In this document: piece by piece, positions 21,347 through 30,632 of the stretch
How the letters are laid out: every line of letters begins with the position of its first letter
Numbering within the stretch: the stretch's first letter is position 1
Source of the DNA: Bacteroidota bacterium
Lineage (GTDB): Bacteria; Bacteroidota; Bacteroidia; Chitinophagales; Chitinophagaceae
Length of the DNA stretch: 64,000 bases
NCBI GenBank assembly: GCA_016868855.1
Contig: VGFP01000002.1
Coordinates: 366,372-430,371, forward strand
Direction of reading: 5' to 3'
Made by a program: the position numbers and the translations under genes
The notes under the pieces: model-generated
The model's database searches: none
What the model was told of the DNA's origin: nothing
The model's input: the letters and a program-made list of their open reading frames with translations, nothing else

Positions 21347-22291
21347 ATGTGTAAAATGGGGACTCTACTGGTTTTTGCTCTGCAATTTTGTTCAATAATA
21401 TATGCTCAGGTCAAGGATACATCTATTATCTGGGAAGGTAAACAGGTTACTTTATCACCCATCGTGATCAGAAGCGGTACCAATGTGCCGGGTTTTATCC
21501 GCAAGGTGGAGGACGATACTACCTTTTACAAGGCATTCAAGAATTTAAGGGTACTGAATTTTTCCTCTATCAATGATATTAGAATGTTGGATCGAAAGGG
21601 CAGGGTGGAGTCGAGTTTATACAGCAAGTCCAGACAATGGGCCAAAAATGGATGTCGAGTCACGACTGTTTTGGAGGAAAAAACTACCGGTGATTTTTAT
21701 GATCGGGATGGAGATTATAATTACTACACGGCAGAATTGTATGCTTCCCTGTTTTTTTCGAAGGATACGATTTGCGGACAAACCAATGTCATCAAAGACA
21801 TGAATCGTTCAATCAAAGGGAAAAAAGGTTTGGAGAAAAACAAGGAGCAGCTCAAAATGCTTTTTTTCAATCCCGGAAAGGACATTCCTGGGATTCCTTT
21901 GATGGGCGATAAAGTGAAAGTTTTTGACAAAGGACACGCAGGACTGTATGATTTCTCGGTCGATATACAAGATTACAAGGGTAAGTCGGCCTATGTATTC
22001 TCGCTCAAAATGAAAGAGGGACTTTCTTTCTTCAAAAGAGACAATGTTGTGATTGATGAAATGACGACATGGTTTGATTACGACAGTTTTGAGGTGTTGT
22101 CTCGAAACTATAAAATGAGTTACAGTGCAGGTGTTTACAAGTTCAATGTTGCCATGGACGTTGAAATTTCAAAATTTGGAAAACTGCTGTATCCCTCTGT
22201 CATCCGATACAACGGTAGCTGGGGCGTAATGGTAAAGGGGAGCGAACGCGGGGTATTTACTGCTACGGTTTATGATCTTTCCAACAATTGA
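21347..22291 (+). CDS. Secreted hypothetical protein
   Basis: Long ORF with signal peptide (GTLLVFALQFCSIIYAQ); no family recognised. Confidence 0.6.
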   Translation: MCKMGTLLVFALQFCSIIYAQVKDTSIIWEGKQVTLSPIVIRSGTNVPGFIRKVEDDTTFYKAFKNLRVLNFSSINDIRMLDRKGRVESSLYSKSRQWAKNGCRVTTVLEEKTTGDFYDRDGDYNYYTAELYASLFFSKDTICGQTNVIKDMNRSIKGKKGLEKNKEQLKMLFFNPGKDIPGIPLMGDKVKVFDKGHAGLYDFSVDIQDYKGKSAYVFSLKMKEGLSFFKRDNVVIDEMTTWFDYDSFEVLSRNYKMSYSAGVYKFNVAMDVEISKFGKLLYPSVIRYNGSWGVMVKGSERGVFTATVYDLSNN

Positions 22292-23337
22292 TTGTTTTTT
22301 GTGTACCCCCTCCATTTTTCAATGACTGATTTCATGTCGCTTGGCAGCTCACTGTCAAATTTCATTTCTTTTTCTGTGAAAGGATGTGTGAAGCCCAGTG
22401 TCTTGGCATGCAATGCTTGTCGATTGCATATGGCAAAACAGTTCTCCACAAACTGTTTGTACTTACTGAAAACTGTTCCTTTCACAATGGCGTCTCCACC
22501 GTAGGTTTCGTCATTGAAGAGTGGGTGACCGATGTGTTGCATATGGACCCTTATCTGATGTGTTCTCCCTGTTTCCAATCTGGATTCAACAAGGCTTACA
22601 TATTTTAAATCTTCTAGCACAGTGTAATGTGTAATGGCTTCTTTGCCGTGATCACCTTCTGGATATACATCCATAAGTTTTCTGAATCGTTGGTGTCGTG
22701 CTATATGTCCTGTAATTGTTCCTTCTTCAACTTCAAAATTTCCCCACACCAGTGCGATGTATTTTCTCTCAACGGTATGATCAAAAAATTGTTTTGCAAG
22801 CTTGATGGCAGCCAATTCTGATTTGGCCAAGACAATCAAGCCGCTGGTGTTTTTATCAATGCGATGAACCATTCCGAATCTGGGAAGTTTGGATTCGTCT
22901 AAGTCTGGCTGCTGTTGTTTCAAATGCCATGCTACTCCATTGATCAGGGTGCCATTGAAATTTCCTGATCCCGGATGCACCACGAGTCCCGCAGGTTTGT
23001 TGATCACCATTACATGATCATCCTCAAAAACAATGTTTAAGTCCATCTGCTCAGGAACGATTTCATACGTCACCGGATCGGTATCTGTGTAGAAGATGAT
23101 CTGATCAAAGGGCTTGACTTTGTAATTTGATTTGATGACTTGGTTGTTGACAAGTACCATGCCATTGTCTATTGCCTGTTGAATTTTATTTCTTGAAGTA
23201 TTTACGACCCTGTTCAGGATAAATTTATCTATTCTCAGGGGTTCTTGTCCCTTGTCGACTTGGATGGTCAATCTCTCATACAGCTCTTCAGCAGCATCAT
23301 CTTTGACCTCGTCTATGGAATCTATTTCTTTTTTCAA
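22270..23337 (-). CDS. rluD: RluD-family 23S rRNA pseudouridine synthase
   Basis: S4 domain plus GMVHRIDKNTSGLIVLAK, GRTHQIRVH. TTG 23337 favoured over the track start 23379. Confidence 0.9.
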   Translation of the reverse strand: MKKEIDSIDEVKDDAAEELYERLTIQVDKGQEPLRIDKFILNRVVNTSRNKIQQAIDNGMVLVNNQVIKSNYKVKPFDQIIFYTDTDPVTYEIVPEQMDLNIVFEDDHVMVINKPAGLVVHPGSGNFNGTLINGVAWHLKQQQPDLDESKLPRFGMVHRIDKNTSGLIVLAKSELAAIKLAKQFFDHTVERKYIALVWGNFEVEEGTITGHIARHQRFRKLMDVYPEGDHGKEAITHYTVLEDLKYVSLVESRLETGRTHQIRVHMQHIGHPLFNDETYGGDAIVKGTVFSKYKQFVENCFAICNRQALHAKTLGFTHPFTEKEMKFDSELPSDMKSVIEKWRGYTKNNQLLERS

Positions 23338-23392
23338 GGGAGTGAATCTGTATTTTTGCAAAGTTAACGCCTTTCCCAACGAATTAATAAGG

Positions 23393-24091
23393 ATGCATCA
23401 AAAGGTTCAGCTCAACGATTTAGGTTCAATCGAGTATGGTGAAGCTTGGAAATTTCAGGACAATTTGCTCATGCACAATGCTGACATCAAAAAGAAGATC
23501 GCCAACGGTAACATTGCTGAAGATACCACTCACCACCTGCTTTTTTGTGAGCACCCACCTGTATATACATTGGGCAAAAGTGGAAAGGAAGAACATGTGC
23601 TGATCAGCAAGGAAGAACTAGCGAAAAGAAATATTGCTTATTATGAAACCAATCGGGGTGGGGATATCACCTTCCACGGTCCGGGTCAGATTGTAGGCTA
23701 TCCAATCCTAGATCTTGAAAAATTTTACCGCGATATTGGTCGCTATCTACGATCACTCGAAGAGGTGATCATCTTGACACTTGCTGAATATGGGATCAAG
23801 GGTGAAAGAAGCAAAGGAGAGACAGGGGTGTGGATCGATTCTGACAACAAAATGAAAGCCCGCAAGATTTGCGCGATGGGTGTACGCTGCAGCAGATGGA
23901 TTACCATGCATGGCTTCGCATTAAATGTGAATACAAACCTTGATTATTTTACCATGATCGTTCCATGTGGTATTGCAGACAAGCAAGTCACATCCTTGCA
24001 AAAAGAACTTGGGAAAGAGCTAGATGTTGCTGAAGTGAAAAGAGTATTGATCAATCAGTTTCAGAAGGTATTTGATTGTCAGGTTGTTTAA
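23393..24091 (+). CDS. lipB: Lipoyl(octanoyl) transferase
   Basis: CEHPPVYTLGKSG; RGGDITFHGPGQIVGYPI; ICAMGVRCSRWITMHGFALN. ATG 23393. Confidence 0.94.
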   Translation: MHQKVQLNDLGSIEYGEAWKFQDNLLMHNADIKKKIANGNIAEDTTHHLLFCEHPPVYTLGKSGKEEHVLISKEELAKRNIAYYETNRGGDITFHGPGQIVGYPILDLEKFYRDIGRYLRSLEEVIILTLAEYGIKGERSKGETGVWIDSDNKMKARKICAMGVRCSRWITMHGFALNVNTNLDYFTMIVPCGIADKQVTSLQKELGKELDVAEVKRVLINQFQKVFDCQVV

Positions 24092-24942
24092 TCACCATTG
24101 ATAAGGAATTTCCCCTTCTCCTTGACCCTGTCAGCCTCAGATATTTCGTATTTGAACCATCCGCTGTAGATAAAATTTGATTTATCAATCAGCAATTGTG
24201 ATTCTTTGATATTTTTCATGTGGAAGATTGTTTGTCCATCTTCTTTCCATACATGTAAATGAAATTTCCTTTTGTTCGTTTCGGGTAGCACCAACATGAG
24301 ATTGTTTTCTTTGTTGACAAAAAGAAAAGGGTTGGGACTCAGATTGTTTACTAGATCGATTTTTTCTGTGATGATACTGATGTTGAACCTAGTTTGGATG
24401 GTATCCTCCATTGTGGAAAGTGCGCTTTCAATCAGTTTCTTTTTGCTGATGATTTCAACGGAATCAGGTGATTTAATTATCTCTGCTGTTTGTTTTTCAG
24501 GGACAAGCAATTCTTTTTTTACAGGGATTGAAATGCTCTCTTTTTTTGGAACGATCGTACTTGTTATCGGTGGTGCCTCAGCAGTTGCTTTTTGGGAAGG
24601 AGTAAAATAATACTTACCATTGATGCCAACGTAAAAAATTCGATAGAAAAAAAGAAGGTTTTTATTTCCCTTATCTACATATCCATTCTGCGGTGTATTG
24701 GGATCAGGCATGGAGGCGATTGATTTGAATCCGTTGACAGAATCAGCAGATCTTTGAATCACCAATAAAGTCAATACCTCTTTCGGTTTTGTCCAATTGA
24801 CAATGGTTGTGCCGTTTCTGTCAATTACCTTAAAAACTGGGAGCTCTTGAGCAAAAGAATTGACCGCAAAGCAGCTGATCAGGAAGAGTATTTGAAAAAA
24901 TATTTTCAGCAGGTGGAATTTTGATTTAAAATTATTGAAAAT
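24088..24942 (-). CDS. Secreted hypothetical protein
   Basis: Track ORF 24088-24774 extends in frame upstream to encode KIFFQILFLISCFAVNSFAQE, a signal peptide; no ATG/GTG/TTG before it, ATT at 24942 is a candidate start. Confidence 0.5.
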   Translation of the reverse strand: MFNNFKSKFHLLKIFFQILFLISCFAVNSFAQELPVFKVIDRNGTTIVNWTKPKEVLTLLVIQRSADSVNGFKSIASMPDPNTPQNGYVDKGNKNLLFFYRIFYVGINGKYYFTPSQKATAEAPPITSTIVPKKESISIPVKKELLVPEKQTAEIIKSPDSVEIISKKKLIESALSTMEDTIQTRFNISIITEKIDLVNNLSPNPFLFVNKENNLMLVLPETNKRKFHLHVWKEDGQTIFHMKNIKESQLLIDKSNFIYSGWFKYEISEADRVKEKGKFLINGD

Positions 24943-25825
24943 TCAGTTTACCAGATTGGATGCTTCTGTTGCCTTGCAGTCCACCACTGTGAATGAGCAG
25001 TATCTTGGATCCAGGTTTGAAATAACCTGTTTTGAGCAATTCATAAAATCCATTTACCAATTTACCTGTGTATACAAAATCGGTTGGAATGCCATGCTGA
25101 TCATAAAACCAGTTCATACCTTCATAAAGGGATTCGTTTGCTTTTCCATAAGCTCCATATTGAAGGTCAAATATTATTTTCACTTGATCTTTTTTTTCGA
25201 TCAACTGATTGTTCAAATTGAAAATATCCTGCTGAAGTGAGTCCTCATTTTTCAGTGAAGAAAAAAGAATTAATTGTTGGTTGCTTTTCAATTTCAGTAG
25301 AAGTCCCGCTGCCATCGTACCTGTCCCTGCCGCAGCGACTATATAGTCATACAAATGAATATCATCGATATCCAATATCTCACTTACCCCTGCAATGCCC
25401 ATCGGGTCGAATCCTCCCATAGGAACTTTTAAAATATTTTCAGGAAGATCCCGTATCAATGTTTTTTGAAATTGATCAAATTGTTGATGAGGAATAAATT
25501 CAAGCTTCATCCCATACTTGATACAATCTTTTAATGTATCATTCAATTCTTTTGGTTGATGTCCCTTGATATAACCAATCGATTGAAGTCCTTTTTCCTT
25601 GCATGCATATGCAGTTGCGTGCAAGTGATTGGAGTAATATCCGCCGAAAGTCGCGATGGTACTTTTTCCTCCTCGAATTGCTTCCTCTAGGAAATATTTC
25701 AATTTAAAATATTTGTTTCCGGAAATGATGGGATGCAGTTTGTCGATCCTTAAAATGGAAAGATGGATATATTTGTCACGGGTATATATATCCTCCAATA
25801 TTTCTATGTGTTGATTCAGTCGCAT
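24932..25825 (-). CDS. 1-aminocyclopropane-1-carboxylate deaminase / D-cysteine desulfhydrase family PLP enzyme
   Basis: LRIDKLHPIISGNKYFKLKYFLEEA; GGYYSNHLHATAYACKEKGL; AAGTGTMAAGLL; HSGGLQG. Confidence 0.87.
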   Translation of the reverse strand: MRLNQHIEILEDIYTRDKYIHLSILRIDKLHPIISGNKYFKLKYFLEEAIRGGKSTIATFGGYYSNHLHATAYACKEKGLQSIGYIKGHQPKELNDTLKDCIKYGMKLEFIPHQQFDQFQKTLIRDLPENILKVPMGGFDPMGIAGVSEILDIDDIHLYDYIVAAAGTGTMAAGLLLKLKSNQQLILFSSLKNEDSLQQDIFNLNNQLIEKKDQVKIIFDLQYGAYGKANESLYEGMNWFYDQHGIPTDFVYTGKLVNGFYELLKTGYFKPGSKILLIHSGGLQGNRSIQSGKLNFQ

Positions 25826-25886
25826 GATTTGTTAATTCCTTTTGACACTAGGAATTTTCATCATAATTTTGCACAAATTTAACCGA

Positions 25887-26789
25887 ATGAAGCCCACCTT
25901 GTTGATTCTCGCTGCCGGCATGGCCTCCCGATATGGAGGGATGAAACAGATTGAGGCTTTTGGTCCCGATGGTGAAACCATCATGGATTATTCCATTTAC
26001 GACGCCATCAGAGCGGGATTCGGTAAGATTGTCTTTATCATTCGTGAAGAATTTGCAGATCAATTCAAGGAGATTTTTGAGCCCAAGCTCAAGGGCAGGG
26101 TGGAGACGGAATATGTATACCAGGACTTGGATGCTTATTTACAGGGATTTCAGAGACCAGCAGACAGGACCAAGCCTTGGGGAACAGCACATGCTGTACT
26201 TTGTGCAAAAGAGGTGATCCATGAACCTTTTGCAGTTATCAATGCGGATGATTTTTACGGAAGAGATTCATTTGAAAAGGCAGCTGATTTTCTCAGAACC
26301 GGCTGTACTGAAAAGTATTATTCCATCATCGGATATGAGTTGAAGCAAACTTTGTCTGAGCATGGCACTGTGAATCGTGGTGTATGTGGTACTGACAGTG
26401 AGGGTCATTTACAGAGTGTTGTGGAACGACTCAACATCTCATACAAAGATGGTATTGTAAAATGCGAAGACGGCTTATCCCCTGATACACTCGATGCAGA
26501 CACGATTGTTTCCATGAATTTCTGGTGTTTTCATCCATCCATTTTCAGTTATACAGAGAAACTCTTTGAACAGTTTTTAAAAGAAAGGGGACAAGAGCCC
26601 AAATCAGAATTCTTCATTCCCATTGTTGCAGATCAATTCATGCATGATGGGGGCGGAGAAATAGAAATCATACCAACAGTTGCCATTTGGTTTGGAGTTA
26701 CATACAAAGAGGATGCACCTTCAGTGAGAAAAGCAATCAATGATTTGCTTGCGGATGGAGCCTATCCGGCAGGACTTTGGCGCAGTTAA
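25887..26789 (+). CDS. Sugar-phosphate nucleotidyltransferase
   Basis: LLILAAGMASRYGGMKQIEAFGPDGETIMDYS; NADDFYG. ATG 25887. Confidence 0.85.
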   Translation: MKPTLLILAAGMASRYGGMKQIEAFGPDGETIMDYSIYDAIRAGFGKIVFIIREEFADQFKEIFEPKLKGRVETEYVYQDLDAYLQGFQRPADRTKPWGTAHAVLCAKEVIHEPFAVINADDFYGRDSFEKAADFLRTGCTEKYYSIIGYELKQTLSEHGTVNRGVCGTDSEGHLQSVVERLNISYKDGIVKCEDGLSPDTLDADTIVSMNFWCFHPSIFSYTEKLFEQFLKERGQEPKSEFFIPIVADQFMHDGGGEIEIIPTVAIWFGVTYKEDAPSVRKAINDLLADGAYPAGLWRS

Positions 26790-26795
26790 CAAAAA

Positions 26796-27899
26796 TTACC
26801 CAAGAACAACCTTGACCATGTAAATATGGTCTTGCACTTTTTTCACTTGAGTGGATCTGTTGGATCCCTTCAGTGCTGATGTTTCTTTCATTCGGATATT
26901 CAAATCCTTCTCAGTTTCCTTGAGAGATTCTACAAGGCGATAAATATTTTTGGATTTGGTAGCAAATACAACACCTTTGGCGGATGCTTGTCTCGCATTC
27001 AAAATCCCAATTACTTCACCATTTTTGTTGAAAACGGGTCCACCGCTGTTACCTGGATTTGCAGTGATGGTAATTTGGCATGACATGGTATCTCCTTCGA
27101 GTCCTGTTTGAGCACTCAGGTAACCTTCATTGTAAACAATTTCATCCTTGGGAAATCCCAGGGTAAATACCGGCTCGGAGAGATCTGTTTTCTTTCTGCT
27201 GAATCCATAAGGGAGGGATGTGGTGGCAGAAAAATCAGCATCATTTATTTTTAGCAATGCAATATCAGATTCCAAGTCTTTGTGTACGACTTCAGCCAGA
27301 AAATCCTTTCCCTCTACATTTTGTACATAGACTTTCACAGCTCCTTTTAATACGTGCGCGCTTGTAACCAGGAAACCGTTTGGATCAACCATAAAACTCG
27401 TACCTCCAAATTTTACATCGGCACCAGGTTCAATTTTGGTTTTGATTTTATTGAACTCTGTAATTTGTTTGGTTGATTGTTTTTCCAAGTTGCTCACTTT
27501 TCTCCTCAATTCCTCCAGATCCCTGATAGGGGCATTGGGTGAGAAGAGGGAAACCATGCCGCTGATGAACAATGCAGTGATGCCTGCGATAGATGCAGCC
27601 ACTGCAACAACCCTGCGGTATTTGCTCCAAAGGTTGATGATTTTTGCTCCCGTTTTCAGTTGAAGATCTTTGATATCTGCGTTCTCTTGGAGTGTATGAT
27701 GTGTGTCGTAGAGATTTGACTTGAATCGTCTGACCTGTCCGTATCTTTCCATTTCCTCCAAGAAAAAATGGTATTCCACTACTGTTTGATCAACTTCTGG
27801 ATTGGATTTGCGCAATTCTTCGAACTGTGCCTTTTCCTCCGGATTGAGTTCGGATTTCAAGTATTTTTCTACCAATTCTGCAATGTGGAGTTGCTCCAT
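26796..27899 (-). CDS. Membrane-anchored trypsin-like (HtrA/S1C-type) serine protease with N-terminal anti-sigma-like domain
   Basis: N-terminus LVEKYLKSELNPEEKAQFEELRKSNPEVDQ, one TM (VVAVAASIAGITALFISGMVSLF), triad motifs LVTSAHVLKG / LESDIALLKI / NPGNSGGPVF; lies directly downstream of an ECF sigma gene. Confidence 0.82.
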   Translation of the reverse strand: MEQLHIAELVEKYLKSELNPEEKAQFEELRKSNPEVDQTVVEYHFFLEEMERYGQVRRFKSNLYDTHHTLQENADIKDLQLKTGAKIINLWSKYRRVVAVAASIAGITALFISGMVSLFSPNAPIRDLEELRRKVSNLEKQSTKQITEFNKIKTKIEPGADVKFGGTSFMVDPNGFLVTSAHVLKGAVKVYVQNVEGKDFLAEVVHKDLESDIALLKINDADFSATTSLPYGFSRKKTDLSEPVFTLGFPKDEIVYNEGYLSAQTGLEGDTMSCQITITANPGNSGGPVFNKNGEVIGILNARQASAKGVVFATKSKNIYRLVESLKETEKDLNIRMKETSALKGSNRSTQVKKVQDHIYMVKVVLG

Positions 27900-27919
27900 A
27901 TCAGTTATTTATAATTGTA

Positions 27920-28507
27920 TCAATTGTTTTTATACTGGGCGAAGAACAGTTTTTTGAGCCTCACCAAGCACTTGTATTTTTGATTCTTTGCGTTGTCGGC
28001 GTTTGTGTACCCAAAGAAACTGGCAATCTCATGCATGTTCTTTCGGTGGACATAAAACGCTTCAATCAGGCTTTTGCAAGGCTCTCCGATTTTACCCATT
28101 GCGGTGCGCATCGTGAGATACTGTTGCGTAAGCTTTTCATGCTGTTCCAGGTCTTCCTCTACCGCAACCACCTTGTCATAGTTCTCAACCTGTGTTTCGA
28201 TGCGTCTGGAATATTGCAATTTCTTGAGCCACAATCTTCTACACACAGAATACAGGTAGGTTCTGATTTGACAGGTCAGTTCAAATTCGGGGGACCTTGA
28301 TTTTTCATAGAGCACCATCATGGCTTCCTGAAAAACATCCCTCGCGTCGTCTTCCGTCCCGTTGTTGCTGATGATAAAATGCTGAATCAGGCTGTAATTT
28401 TCCTTGTAAACAGCCTCAATTGCACCTTTTTTGTTGTTTCCGATGGACCTGAAAACTTCTTTTTCCTGTTCAGTTATAGCCACTTTGCTGGTATTAATAC
28501 CCCTCAT
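27920..28507 (-). CDS. RNA polymerase ECF sigma factor (sigma-70 family)
   Basis: Region 2 (DARDVFQEAMMVLYEKSR), region 4-like C-terminus (MHEIASFFGYTNADNAKNQKYKCLVRLKKL). ATG 28507. Confidence 0.85.
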   Translation of the reverse strand: MRGINTSKVAITEQEKEVFRSIGNNKKGAIEAVYKENYSLIQHFIISNNGTEDDARDVFQEAMMVLYEKSRSPEFELTCQIRTYLYSVCRRLWLKKLQYSRRIETQVENYDKVVAVEEDLEQHEKLTQQYLTMRTAMGKIGEPCKSLIEAFYVHRKNMHEIASFFGYTNADNAKNQKYKCLVRLKKLFFAQYKNN

Positions 28508-28622
28508 TCGGGGTTGTAACCCACAAAAGAACAAAAAAACTTTTTTATAAGCGGGTTACTTTCTTTTACTTTGCGTATTAAATCTAAATTTTAAACTTTT
28601 TAACTTTCAAAAACCCAAAAGA

Positions 28623-28790
28623 ATGAAAAAGGTATTTGCAATCCTCGCTATCGTTGCCCTCGCATCTTGCGGCGGTTCTCAAGAGACTCCAGCTGCTGAC
28701 ACAACTGCTGTTGCTGCTGACACTGCTGCTGTTGTTGATACAACAGCTGCTGCTGTTGACACAACTGCTGCTGATACAACGAAGCACTAA
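28623..28790 (+). CDS. Small lipoprotein with AADTTA-like repeats (55 aa)
   Basis: MKKVFAILAIVALASCGGSQETPAADTTAVAADTAAVVDTTAAAVDTTAADTTKH*; lipobox ALASC; followed by a terminator. Not in the ORF track (<60 aa). Confidence 0.75.
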   Translation: MKKVFAILAIVALASCGGSQETPAADTTAVAADTAAVVDTTAAAVDTTAADTTKH

Positions 28791-28820
28791 GATTTTTTCA
28801 TATGGCAAGCAATCGTTGAA

Positions 28821-28850
28821 GTCGTCCCGTTTCCACGGGATGACTTTTTT
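28821..28850 (+). terminator. Rho-independent terminator after small lipoprotein gene
   Basis: GTCGTCCCGT-TTCC-ACGGGATGAC-TTTTTT (10-bp stem with one G-U). Confidence 0.85.
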
Positions 28851-28928
28851 ATTTTATTGATTATCAGTTCTTTATATCGCAAAGGTCCTGTTTCACTCTA
28901 TTAAGACTACCTTTGCAAAAAATTAAAC

Positions 28929-30593
28929 ATGAGTTTTGAAGCGTTAGGAATTGAAGCGTCGTTACTATCAAGCATTCAGTCACTTGGGTTCGTGAACCCA
29001 ACCCCCATACAAGAAAAAGCTATTCCAATCCTCTTAAGCGGTACAAAGGATTTTGTCGGATTGGCCTCTACCGGGACCGGCAAAACGGCTGCATTTGGAC
29101 TCCCATTGTTGCAGTTGGTAGATGAAAATGTCAGGAGCCCTCAAGCCCTGGTGGTTTGTCCCACCCGTGAACTTTGTGTTCAAATTACCAAGGATATTTC
29201 GAATTTTTCCTTAAACAAAAAATCCATCAGATCAGTCGCTGTATATGGTGGTGCTTCCATAGGACAGCAAATCAGGGAGCTAAAGCAAGGTGTTCAGATT
29301 GTGGTAGCCACACCTGGAAGATTGATTGATTTGATTGAAAGAAATGCCATTCAGCTGCAAAACATCTCCTATATCGTATTGGACGAGGCAGATGAAATGC
29401 TGAACATGGGATTCAGGGAGGATATTGAATTTATATTGGGCAATACACCGAATCGAAACAGCATTTGGTTGTTCAGTGCAACCATGCCCAATGAAGTGCG
29501 CCAGGTCAGCAAACGTTTCATGCAGCAACCTGCTGAGATCACCATTGGAAAAGTTAATGCTGCCAACGTAAATATTGATCACCAATTTTATGTAACATCA
29601 GGTGTAAACCGCTATCATACCTTGAAGAGAATCATTGACTTCAATCCTGGTATGTACGGAATTGTTTTTACCAGAACAAAGGCAGACGCACAACATATCA
29701 CAGAATCTTTGATCAGGGAGGGATATGACATAGAAGCATTGCATGGCGATCTTACACAACAGCAGCGTGACAAGGTGATGGCTCGGTTCAGAGAGAAAAG
29801 CTTGCAGCTTCTCATTGCAACGGATGTTGCAGCACGAGGTATCGATGTGCAAGGCATATCACATGTCATCAACTATGAATTACCGGATGATCCGGAAGTC
29901 TATACACACCGAAGCGGAAGAACAGGAAGAGCAGGTAACAGCGGCGTTTGTATTTCATTGGTAACCCAAAGAGAAGTTTATCGCCTTCGTCAAATTGAAA
30001 GGCTCATTAACAATAAATTTCATAAACTGGATATTCCATCCGGGAAGGATGTTTGCAGAAAACAATTTTTTCATTTCATTGATAAAATGTTCATGGCAGA
30101 TATCAGCCACGGTGAATACGAAACCTATGTCCCCCTTCTGAAGGAGAAATTTGCCCACATGGAGAAAGAAGAAATTCTTCAACGTGTTGCGGCCTTAGAA
30201 TTTGACCGCTTTTTACAGTACTATGAAAATGCAGCTGACTTGAATGTGAGAGATGATAGAAAAGCTGAACGTGGCACCCAAAAAAGAGAGCGATCCTCAG
30301 CATCCGGCCTGCGAACATCTGGTGGAAGTGGAGGCGGTTACAAAAAGCTCTTTATCAATTTGGGGACCAAGGACGGTTTTTACAAAGCAAGTTTTTTGCA
30401 ATTCATTCTGGATTTAAGTGATCTCAACAAAGACGTGTTGGGTAAAATCGACATGAAAGAAATGAACAGCTGGGTAGAGATAGAGAGCGGTGCTGCCAAT
30501 CAGATGATGCGATCCATTGATGGTAAAAAATTCAAGGGAAGAAAGATTCGCATGAATGATGCAGACAGCGGGGGCCCTAGAAAAAGATTTTAA
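28929..30593 (+). CDS. DEAD-box RNA helicase with C-terminal DbpA-type RNA-binding domain
   Basis: ASTGTGKTAAFG, VLDEADEMLNMG, FSATMP, HRSGRTGRAG; C-terminal KKLFINLGTKDGFYKASFLQFI. Confidence 0.92.
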   Translation: MSFEALGIEASLLSSIQSLGFVNPTPIQEKAIPILLSGTKDFVGLASTGTGKTAAFGLPLLQLVDENVRSPQALVVCPTRELCVQITKDISNFSLNKKSIRSVAVYGGASIGQQIRELKQGVQIVVATPGRLIDLIERNAIQLQNISYIVLDEADEMLNMGFREDIEFILGNTPNRNSIWLFSATMPNEVRQVSKRFMQQPAEITIGKVNAANVNIDHQFYVTSGVNRYHTLKRIIDFNPGMYGIVFTRTKADAQHITESLIREGYDIEALHGDLTQQQRDKVMARFREKSLQLLIATDVAARGIDVQGISHVINYELPDDPEVYTHRSGRTGRAGNSGVCISLVTQREVYRLRQIERLINNKFHKLDIPSGKDVCRKQFFHFIDKMFMADISHGEYETYVPLLKEKFAHMEKEEILQRVAALEFDRFLQYYENAADLNVRDDRKAERGTQKRERSSASGLRTSGGSGGGYKKLFINLGTKDGFYKASFLQFILDLSDLNKDVLGKIDMKEMNSWVEIESGAANQMMRSIDGKKFKGRKIRMNDADSGGPRKRF

Positions 30594-30598
30594 CTTTT

Positions 30599-30628
30599 TT
30601 GTTTAGTTTCTCAATTAACCTATATTTG
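30599..30628 (+). promoter_or_regulatory. Bacteroidota-type promoter (TTG-N19-TATATTTG) for the aromatic leader/operon
   Basis: TTG 30599-30601, 19-nt spacer, TAnnTTTG 30621-30628; matches the -33/-7 consensus described in Bacteroides. Confidence 0.65.
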
Positions 30629-30632
30629 TTAG

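Noticed and set aside
28584-28860. Leu-rich and Ser/Cys-rich ORFs (28636-28860 +, 28584-28808 -)
   Set aside because: Alternative-frame readings of the repetitive lipoprotein gene at 28623-28790, which has its own start, lipobox and terminator.
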